A stretch of DNA of 64,000 nucleotides from Pyrus communis (taxonomy: Eukaryota > Streptophyta > Magnoliopsida > Rosales > Rosaceae). The translations under genes were made by a program, and so were the position numbers. Shown in pieces: positions 55,746 to 64,000 of this stretch; positions within the stretch are counted from its first letter, which is position 1; the number at the start of each line of letters is the position of its first letter. The stretch covers positions 16,014,088-16,078,087 of the forward strand of contig NC_084811.1 in the NCBI RefSeq assembly GCF_963583255.1, given 5' to 3'. The notes beneath the pieces are model-generated. The model was not told the DNA's origin. It saw nothing but the letters and a program-made list of their open reading frames with translations, and did no database searches.

Positions 55746-56607
55746 CCTATGCAGCCATTCACCCCTCTATCAATTCTTTCATTCACACCACACACCATCC
55801 ATTCAGAAACATACATTTGCCGCAACCTTGGGAGATAGGAGAAAGACCATCTTGTGCCGCAAGAAATCTGCATCCATTGGAAACTTTCAGAGTTCTTTCT
55901 TCCCTCGTTTCATTTCCATGTTTATTTTAATTTCCTTTTCAATTGTTATCAACATGTGTAACTAAGTTTTCCTTAGTTAGAGGTGAATTCAAAGCCATGG
56001 ACTTATGTTTTATATGAATTGATTTCCTCCAGATTTTGTTTATTGAATTGTGAATACGATTTACTTAATTGATTTATTGAGATCTTGTTCTTCTGTGTTG
56101 ATTAAGGATGCATACTTAGTTTTCATGCATGAATTTGATGCTAGGATATAAGGGAATTTCACCTAATCGTTATGAACTTATATTCACAAGTAGTAAAAAT
56201 CACTAGTCATGATTGTGTTAAGTAAATTCTAGACAAGAGTATCATGCAATTCATAGTTATGAATTCCTAGTCAATGTTTATGGTTTTCAAAAAGCTTAAT
56301 GTAGGGAATTTGATAAGAATGATTTGATTGTCGATGCGTATTCCATCCAATTCAATGAAACTAGGAAAATCTGAAAGTTAATTTGTGCTTTTCACAATTA
56401 ATTTGGGGCCTTGTCATTCATGGTTTAAAGGGATAAAATCTGGAAATCAATTTGTGTTTCATATGTTCATGTGTGGAGAAGGACCCTCTAACTAGTCTTT
56501 TACCCATTTAATTCACCTAATTTAGTGTCTAATCTGTTTAGTTTGCAATCTGATCAATTTAATTAAATTCATCCAAATCAATTCCCCCTTTTATTAAGTG
56601 TGTTAGA
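55746..56607 (+). repeat. LTR fragment N, host of element F
   Basis: Plus-strand LTR text from mid-U3 (GCAGCCATTCACCC) through a decayed hairpin region (TTTTCCTTAGTTAGAGG) and the conserved block (GATGCTAGGATATAAGG) to CCCCCTTTTATTAAG. It is more diverged than the others, as expected for the oldest layer. Its 5' part should lie left of the window. Confidence 0.75.
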
Positions 56608-57224
56608 TGATAGAAGCATATTTAGGCGACTTAGTTTGCTTGTTTTCGTACATTTATGTTGTTAGTTCATAGTTATTTTAGTAGTTTAAGCTATTTTTGT
56701 GTGTTTATAGGTTCATATGGCTAAGGAAGCAAAAAGGCGCATTTTGGAGCATTTTGGAGCAAAATTGGACTTGGAATGGATAGCATATGCTTGGAGCAAA
56801 AGGAATGGACGAAATTGAAGACCTAAAGATGTTAGGATTCCTAATCAAAGAAGGATTCCTAATCAAAAGAGGAATCCTAGTCAAAGAAGGTTTCCTACTT
56901 GAAGTATGAAAGTTAACCCAAGGTTTCCTATTTTGGTTTGATCTTTCCTAATCCTAAAAGACCTTATGTTCCAGCAGCATTGAAGAATCCTATGCATTTT
57001 AGGACACAAAATAAGCCTTCCTTGCACCCTTACTGTCCTTGCCGTGCATTGCCTATACTTGCCCTTTCCTTGCCGTGCAAGGGGAGTGGTTATTCCTTAA
57101 TTTGTGTCACAAAATCACATTCCTCTTTCACCCTATTCTCAGCCACACCTTACATACCTTTTCCATCCTAAATCCTTGCCTAATTTTTATGTGAAATATT
57201 CTAACACTAAAATTAAAACCCTAT
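56608..57224 (+). repeat. LTR O, 5' part only
   Basis: Starts TGATAGAAGCATATTTAGGC at 56608 after TTAGA (possible TSD, 56603-56607). It is close to the B LTR at its start (CGACTTAGTTTGCTTG). At about 57224 it changes abruptly into minus-strand LTR text. No other part of O was found. Confidence 0.7.
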
Positions 57225-58649
57225 GATTGTAGTATGTGTAAGTAGGGATCGTTCTAGGCCGGGGATTAGAAGGGATGCTAATCAATACAATTAAGACAAA
57301 AAAAAACACAAAACTAGACTCTGTAGACTCCAAACTAACTTAAAACAATCAAAACAGCAACAAACCTAACAAGTGTTTTGGACGAAAATAAACCTTAACT
57401 TGACTCAAAAGACTCAAAGAAAACAGATTTTGACTCAAATAACAGGACTAAATGAAAAGGGGATTGTTTTTGACGAATTTAAAACTTAAAACAAAAACTT
57501 TGTAGAAAACACTTCGGAAAAACGAATTTAAGTGAATTAAATGAGTGAAAGGCTAATTAGAGGGTCCTTCTCCACACATGATATATGCATATGAACCAAT
57601 TTCCAGTTATTTTTCCTTCAGACTATGAATGACAACACCCCAAGTTAGTTGCATCGCACAACTAACCATCAGATTTTCCTTATTTCATTGAATTAGATGG
57701 AATACGCATCTAAACCAAAATTATCTTTCTCAAGTTCCCTCTATAAAACGCATGATAGAGATACATGTCAAAAGTCATCATGTTCTATGAAAATCAGAAG
57801 CATTGACAAGACATTCATCACTATGAAACGCATAAGACTCATACCAAGGATTTACTTAACACGATTGTGATTAGCAATCTCCACTACTTGTGAATATAAG
57901 TGAATAACTTTTAGGTGAGACCCCCTTATACTCTAGCATCAAATTCATGCATGCAAATTAAGTGTCGACCCCCAACCCTTATACATAAACAAGTTTTAAT
58001 AACTTAGATAAGCAAATCACATTCATGCCTTAAAAAACAATAATTGGATGGAATCAATCCATATAAAACATATAATCATGGCTTCGAATTCACCTCCAAC
58101 TAAAAAGAAATTAGTTCCACATGTTCGCAAAACAAAGATAATTAAACATTAAAAACAAAGATAGAGTACACCTAGAAACACTCCAGGTGGCTCCTCCTTC
58201 CTTCCTTGCTGCCAACAATGGGGATTTGTGTGAATTTAGGCTCTTGAGGTGTCGTGGATGGTGTGGTGTGAATTTGTGGTAGAGGGTGGTGGTTTTTGAG
58301 TGTTGTGGCATCATGTATTTATAGGGTGAAGGGGAGGCACGAAATTGTGCTGAAAAAGAGAGGAATTAGGACTTCAAATCACCAAAGAACAAGGAAACTT
58401 TCAATCAGATTCCAAGGAGGACAAGGAATGGTCCTTGTGGCAGATTCTAGAACTTCTAGAAGGGTTACATGTGGCATAAGCTTAATGCATGAAAACAGGG
58501 CTTCTAGAACTTGATGTTTAGGTGATTTAATGTGAAAAGGAGTCCTCTTTGAAGTTGGGATTAAGGTAGGAAAAGAATAGGATAGGATAAGATAAGATAA
58601 GGTTGGATAAGGTTTGGATAAGATAAGGAAATTTGGATAGGTGTTGTGA
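57225..58649 (-). repeat. LTR fragment P, truncated at both ends
   Basis: Minus-strand LTR from just inside its U5 end (GATTGTAGTATGTGTAAGTA) through the conserved block and a decayed C/G hairpin (about 58092) to a GGATAAGATAAGG-rich U3 part. Both termini are missing, so no TSD can be assigned. Confidence 0.7.
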
Positions 58650-58724
58650 TAAATATTAGCAACAAATTAAACCCTCTTTTTGACAATTGTAGTATAGATA
58701 TAAGTAGGGATCGTTCTAGGCCAG
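58650..58724 (-). repeat. LTR U5 fragment R
   Basis: About 75 bp of U5-end text (AAATTAAACCCTC, TTGTAGTATAGATATAAGTA, GGGATCGTTCTAGGCCAG) precedes LTR Q. GCCAG at 58720-58724 would be the left TSD of Q, and the rest of R should lie beyond the right edge. Confidence 0.6.
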
Positions 58725-59462
58725 TGATGCGGAAATTAACTTAACGCACAAATTAACCCTCTTTTGACAATTGTAGTATATAAGTAAGTAGGGACCGTTC
58801 TTAAACCGAGGATTAGGAGGGATTGCTAAACACTTTAAACTGACTCAAATAGATAAAACTAACCTTTAAAATACTTAACTCAACTTAAAAGACTCAAAAC
58901 AAGTTCACAAGACTCACAATAAGCTAAAAACACTCAAAACTGCCTAAAAAAACACAAACTGGGCAGATTTGACTCTAAACACAAAATTGGACGAAATTTG
59001 GTTCTATCTTGACTCAAAACACTCAAAAACACAATCTAAAACATATTCTAACTATTTAGAGACTCTAAAACAAAAGGGGATTTGGTTTTGGACGAAAATA
59101 AACAAAACAAAACAAGAAATTGAACTAGGCAGATTTGGACGAAATTGATTGAATTACGTGGATGGTGGGCTAGCTGGGAGGTTTTTCTCCACACATGGCA
59201 TACTTGCATACAAAACAATCTCCAGTTGCTTATTCAATGAATCATGAAACTCAACACCCCAAGTTAATTAGGTACGCTTAAATTAACTCTCAGATTTCCC
59301 TTAGGTCATTGAATTGAATGGAGTTAGCGCATTGCAATCAAATTATTCCTCAGAAGTTCTCTATATGAAAGCGCATAATAGAAAAACAATCAAAGATCAT
59401 TAGGTTCTATGGAAATCATAAGTGTTGACGAGGCATTCGTACCTATGAAAACGCATGATACT
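58725..59462 (-). repeat. LTR Q, U5 side
   Basis: Starts TGATGCGGAAATTAACTTAA and follows the F-type LTR through ACCCCAAGTTAATTAGGTACGC to GCATGATACTT. There element G interrupts it. The rest is outside the window. Confidence 0.8.
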
Positions 59463-61372
59463 TGTGACAGCCTGTTCCGAAAATTTTAAAACGTACGCGT
59501 GAAAAGACGATTTTGCCCCTAGTGAGAATTTTTACATTGTGTGGTTGTTTTGAGCTTGGTGTGCCTGGTTTTGCACCACACATTTTCCCCCACACATTCC
59601 CTTCACCCTTTCCCTGTCCCTACACCTGTCCCGTGCCATTTCCCTTTCCTATTTTCCCTTCCATTTGTACGGACATACCTAGAAACCACCCAAATCTTCA
59701 CAGATCAAAGAAACAAAGTACATATCCATGCTCGTGAGGTCCGTAGAAGTTCAACCATACCCATTTCAGGTAAGGATACCTTCGTTTTCACGTTGAACTC
59801 GGGATACCCGATTTTTGGCACTGTTCATGCACACATAAATTCTTATGTTTTTGGGAATTTCAAGCTTGTAGGAAGCTTGGTGAAGTCCGTAGGAGGCTCG
59901 GGGTGGTTCGTTTGAAGGTTTTGGACGTCAAGATCGTGAGTTTTGAGGTTGGCCGGAGTTGGGGGTATTTTCCTGGTGAGATTTCATGGATTTTAGCACT
60001 TGTAAGTGGTATGATTTTGTTCCTCTCGTTGTAAGCTTCATTTTGGTACCAATTTTGTGAAATTTGGTTGAAAAACGAAGAAGATAGGACGATTTGAATA
60101 TTTCCCGATTTTCCGGCACCGGCAACGGCGCTGGAGCCTCGCCGGAGAAGACGACGGAATATTTTGTCAGTTTGGACGGAATATTCCTAACGTCGTTGAT
60201 GGAATTCGTTAAAGTTAACGGAATATTCCTGACGGCGTTAACTGACGCCGTCAGCGTGCCAGGCACGTGCCTGCGCGTAGCCGGCGCGTGTGGCCGTGCC
60301 TTGGCCGGCGCGTGCGAGGTGAAATTTTTTTCTAAAAATATGGGGATGTTCCTGAGGTTGAGTAGATCACGTTGGTGTATTCATACACCCCATTTGAGCA
60401 TTGTATGAGAAGTTATTTCTTAAGGTTGGTTATGTCCTTTAAAATTAACGTTTTTATAGTTGTTTCGCATATAGGTGATACCTATCCCGAGGACGAGCGT
60501 GGTCACTCGAGGCAAGGGGGTTACGACCCTTCCACATACCAGTGAGTGGGCTTTTGGTTTTCCGTATATACCTATATACTTATACTTTTCCCAGAAATTG
60601 ATTTAAAACGTTTATTCGTTTATATGCCATGCCTATAGTTTGCCGTTTGTTTATGCATTGTTAGTTGCATATATATATATATGCATGTTTGGTGCTGCGG
60701 ACGCACAGGTAAGTGCCAGGTGAGTATGATTACGTTTATGTTCAGTAGTGTTTTGAGATGCATATAGAGGGCTCATAACCTGCACCCCCGGTGTTAGTGC
60801 TCCCGCCCAGAGTTGGGCACAGTCCTTCACGTGATGTTCACCTCCCGCACCACACGCTCATCTTGGATCCAAGTTAGGTAGTCCTGTCGTACAGACCATT
60901 TTAGGTGGTTCCGACTTGTAAGTGACCCGCGATAATTTGCCCAGCCTTCACGTGATCGTAGCACTTGAGCGTACTTATTTTACACCCAGGCTTATCGTAC
61001 AGACCACTTTAGGTGGTTCCGACTCGTGTGCAGGTATAGTTAGTGAGATGGAGATTTGAGTCTAGATTCAGCCGTACAGGTCACGTTAGGTGACCCCGGC
61101 TGATAGCTTTTATGGCATTGATGTGATATTACCTAAGCACTTGCATTTTACTTTGAGGTTTTGGCATAGCATACTTTCTGAGCATGATTGATATATAAGT
61201 ATATTATATTTTCTGGGAAGTATATAGGTTTTACGGCGAGGGGTTAGAACTTATTTATTAAATGGTTTTCGAAAAGCTTTGTTTTTGCCCACTCACACTT
61301 TTGTTTTGCGCCCCTCCAAGTTCTAGTTGGCTAGCACGATTGGTGGTTTCCCTGAGGATTTCCCCGGCATAT
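59463..61372 (+). mobile_element. LTR-like element G of a different family, interrupted by H
   Basis: Begins TGTGACAGCCTGTTCCGAAA inside LTR Q and shares nothing with the Athila-type LTRs. It is G/C-richer in parts (60100-60320) and has a TATATATATATATA run near 60672. A triple hairpin repeat lies at 60894-61095. It stops at 61372, where H is inserted. The TGTGACAGCC start and lack of coding text suggest a long LTR of another retrotransposon group. Frames at 59541-59915 and 60094-60408 show no recognisable domain. The family was not identified. Confidence 0.55.
60894..61095 (+). repeat. Three hairpin units with compensatory changes in G
   Basis: Units GTACAG-stem-loop-stem occur at 60894-60910, 61002-61018 and 61079-61095. 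Stems are GACCAT/GTGGTT, GACCAC/GTGGTT and GGTCAC/GTGACC, each with a five-base loop ending in TAG. The third stem changes both sides together. Confidence 0.75.
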
Positions 61373-63383
61373 TGATGCGAGATTTATACGCACACAAATT
61401 AAACCCTCTTTTCGTCAAATTGTAGTATATGTATAAGTAGGGATCGTTCTGGACCGGGGATTAGGAGGGATTGTTAATCACTTGGATTTGACTCAAAAAC
61501 ATAAAAACACAATATAAAACACTAAACTAGACTCAAAGAATGTAAAACCAAACTTTAAAACACTAAAACAAACCAAAAGACTCAAACATCACCCAAAACA
61601 CTCAAAACTGCCTTAAAAACACTTTCTGGGCAGTTTTGAGCACTTTGGTGAATTTGGACGAAATTGGGAAATAAATTGAATCAAAACTCTTAAAAACACA
61701 AACTAAGATACTTTCTAACTAAATTGGACAATAAAGTAAAGGGGGATTTAGATTTATACGAAAATTGAAATAACAAAACAAGTAATAAACTAAACAGATT
61801 GTAAAACAAATTTGATGGAATGGAATGAATGGATGATAGAATGGCTAAGGGGTTCTTCTCCACACATGTTACACTTACATAATAAAAAGATTTCCAATTG
61901 CATTTCAATAAATTATTAAACTCATCACCCGGGGTTAATTAGGTCCGCTTAAATTAACCGTCAAGTTTTCCTTAAGTTAATGAATTGGATGGGTTAGCGC
62001 AACGCAATTCACAACATTCTCCAAAAGTCCTTTACGTGAACAGCACAATAAAGATACAATCAAAGATCATTAAGCATTATGAAAACTATAAGTGTTGACG
62101 AGGCATTCGTTACTATGATGAGCATGAAACTCGTGCCAAGAATTCATTTAACGCGATTGTTTATAAGCAACCTCCACTACTTGTGAATATAAGTTCATAA
62201 CGATTAGGTGAAACTCACTTATATTCTAGCGTCATATTCATGCATGAAAATTAAGCGCGCATTCTTAATAAACATACATAAATAAGTTATCAATCAAACG
62301 GTTAAACAAATTGAATCAACAACTTATGAAACGTAATTAGAAGTAATCAAATCAAAATGCAAGCATAAACATTTATTTCGAATCCCCCCCTAGCCAAAGG
62401 GGGGTTTAGTTCCTCATGGTACAAAACAAAGAGAATCAAAGAAACACCTAAACATTCCAACAACTCAAACTTGAATTGTATGAACGTTTAGGCCCTCTTC
62501 TCTTCCATGCCTCATTCGTACAAAACAAAGAGTATTGAAATTAAACATTGAAATCAAAGAAACACCTAAACATTCCAACAACTCAAACTTGAATTGTATG
62601 AACGTTTAGGCCCTCTTCTCTTCCTCTTCGTTGTAGCATAAGGTCTAGGGATAGTTGGTTGGGGGGATGGAAGTGTGGAATGGAGTGGGGAGTGATGGAA
62701 ATGGAAGATGGTTTTTGGATTCTAAGGGAGACTCACGGCTAAGAGAGAAAGGGATGTGTTTGTGGTGTGTTGTGTATGAAATGAGATGTCCATGAATGAA
62801 TGAATGCAAGGGTATTTATAGGAGTAGTGGAGGGAACATATGGCTATGTCATTTGTAGGTGAAGTAGGTGGATGTTGTAGGTGAAGTAGGTGGATGATAT
62901 GTTAAGTGATAAGTGATAAGTGATATGATATGTGGTTATGATATGATAAGTGGTTAAGTGGTGATGATAAGTGATAATTGATTAAGTGATATGATATGTG
63001 GTGATGATAAGTGATAAGTGCATGTGGGTTAACTAATGAAGGAAATGCATGTGCAATGACAATGTGTTAGAATGGATGTGTGTTATGCATGGCATGATTG
63101 GGATTAGGAAAGGTTTAAATGTCCTAAAACTAAAGAGAACAAGGTTCCAACACTTTGGCTCCAATTAGGTCTTCAATTTCGTCCAACACTTTGGCTTCAA
63201 GTATAAGCTATCCGTCCTTAGCCCAAAAGTGCTCCAAAAGTCTCCAAAATGCATCTTTTTGCTCCTTTAGCCCTTTGGACCGACAAACACACGAAAATAG
63301 CTTAAAGTACTAAAATAACTAAAGAAACATAACGTAAATGTACGAGAACAAGCCATTTAAGTCGCATAAATATGCTCCAATCA
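61373..63383 (-). repeat. 3' LTR of element H
   Basis: Minus-strand LTR (2,011 bp), TGATGCGAGA at the left and TGATTGGAGC (reversed) at the right end. CATAT at 61368-61372 is its probable TSD. It carries the family hairpin near 62387, a tandem duplication of the CCTAAACATTCCAACAAC text (62447 and 62568), a TATA box (62813-62820) and two 22-bp minisatellite units. Internal sequence follows to the right. Confidence 0.9.
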
Positions 63384-64000
63384 AATACCCCCACACTTAG
63401 CTTTTGCTAGTCCTCGAGCAAAACAGAAAAACAAAACAAAAAGAACAAAACACAACCTACACCTTCCAACAATCGTATCAGGGACTTCCAATGCACATGA
63501 CAAGTTAAAAATCATTATTCTCACAGATTTGAGCCATCTTTACACTTAAGTACATTCTTAATCATAGTCACCACATACTAGTTCACAATTAAGCAATTAA
63601 AACACATTTCAAATGTAGTAACATGCCTTTAGAGAATTCCCTCAATTTCTTACTAGATGTACTCTCGTTTTTCACACAGATTTTCTGACTACACACCCTA
63701 CACTAGGTATATGTGAGAAGATTGATGTAAACATGTAGACGAACACTCACATATGTTATAATAAGGAAAGCATTTTCTGGAGTTAATAAGCATGTTTAGA
63801 TATGATCTCATGAATGGAATGCTACTACTTAGACGCGAGAACCAGTGACACCATAAGCTCATACCAAGTTCAAACTCCACAATTGAAATACATAACACTC
63901 AATATAGAAGTCAAAGGGTAGTAACGGGGCTAGGGTTTTGGCTAACAATGAAAGGTGAAGGATAAACAAACATTCTTAAAGCAATAGTGAGCAAAGTATT
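63384..64000 (-). other. Polypurine tract and 3' spacer of H (continues past the window)
   Basis: Reversed, 63384-63402 reads GCTAAGTGTGGGGGTATT, directly before the LTR. The following text equals the E spacer (10459 onward), including the TGCTCGAGGAC motif. The coding part of H lies to the right of the window. Confidence 0.88.

Noticed and set aside
57225..57260. tRNA-Asp gene on the basis of GATTGTAGTATGTGTAAGTA
   Set aside because: Only the 5' half resembles tRNA-Asp; the anticodon arm and T arm are absent. It is the U5 box described among the findings.
60094..60408. 104-codon frame in element G
   Set aside because: It comes from a locally GC-rich stretch with repeated ACGTGCC/GGCGCGTG text; no domain and no start context.

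Overview
This window is plant nuclear DNA, most likely a heterochromatic, gene-free part of a eudicot chromosome. No ordinary host gene, rRNA, tRNA gene or CRISPR array was recognised. Almost every base belongs to LTR retrotransposons, nearly all from one lineage: Ty3/gypsy elements of the Athila type. The evidence is LTRs of about 2 kb that start TGATAGGAGC and end CGCATCA; a primer binding site TGGCGCCGTTGCCGGGGA, which matches the 3' end of plant tRNA-Asp; a Gag-protease-RT-RNase H-integrase order with no chromodomain; and a long non-coding spacer between integrase and the 3' LTR. Rosaceae is only a guess.

Layout, as nested insertions. Letters are local names; TSD means target-site duplication. 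N is an LTR fragment (55746-56607). It holds element F (minus), whose 5' LTR is split into 21342-22575 and 54860-55745 and whose gag start lies at 21111-21213. In F's gag sits LTR A (tail at 6392-6741 and 21072-21110). A holds element B (3' end at 1-6391, with solo LTR C at 2410-4514 inside its LTR, TSD ATTTT) and solo LTR D (6742-21066, TSD GACAA). D holds element E (7563-19700, TSD AATGT), and E holds solo LTR S (13863-15761, TSD GCACT). That is six levels: N, F, A, D, E, S.

The 5' LTR of F also holds a complete element K1 (22576-54859, TSD TAGGG). The K1 5' LTR holds J (23897-32316, TSD CTCAT), a young element carrying only gag and protease. The K1 3' LTR holds K2 (about 40399-53011), and the K2 gag-pol region holds the remnant L (43666-46259, minus). 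To the right lie broken LTRs O, P, R and Q, a different LTR-like element G (59463-61372), and the 3' end of element H (61373-64000, minus).

Coding content. K1 has the best preserved pol: RT with FMDD, RNase H, HHCC zinc finger and a DD35E integrase, interrupted by a few stop codons. K2 has the same genes with more frameshifts and deletions. J has gag and protease but no RT or integrase. E is non-autonomous and unusual. It has an intact 444-codon relic of the Gag C-terminus, and in the opposite orientation a coiled-coil gene of about 218 codons with its own G-box-bearing upstream region and a poly(A) signal. E also ends in an inverted LTR copy enclosed by a perfect TSD.

Most interesting signals: a 20-nt U5 box near the LTR 3' end that is antisense to the 5'/D-arm part of the primer tRNA-Asp (up to 18/20); an 11-nt U5 segment complementary to the end of the PBS, competing with a hairpin just downstream; three AGTGTGGGGG polypurine motifs per element; the E palindrome; and the antisense gene in E.
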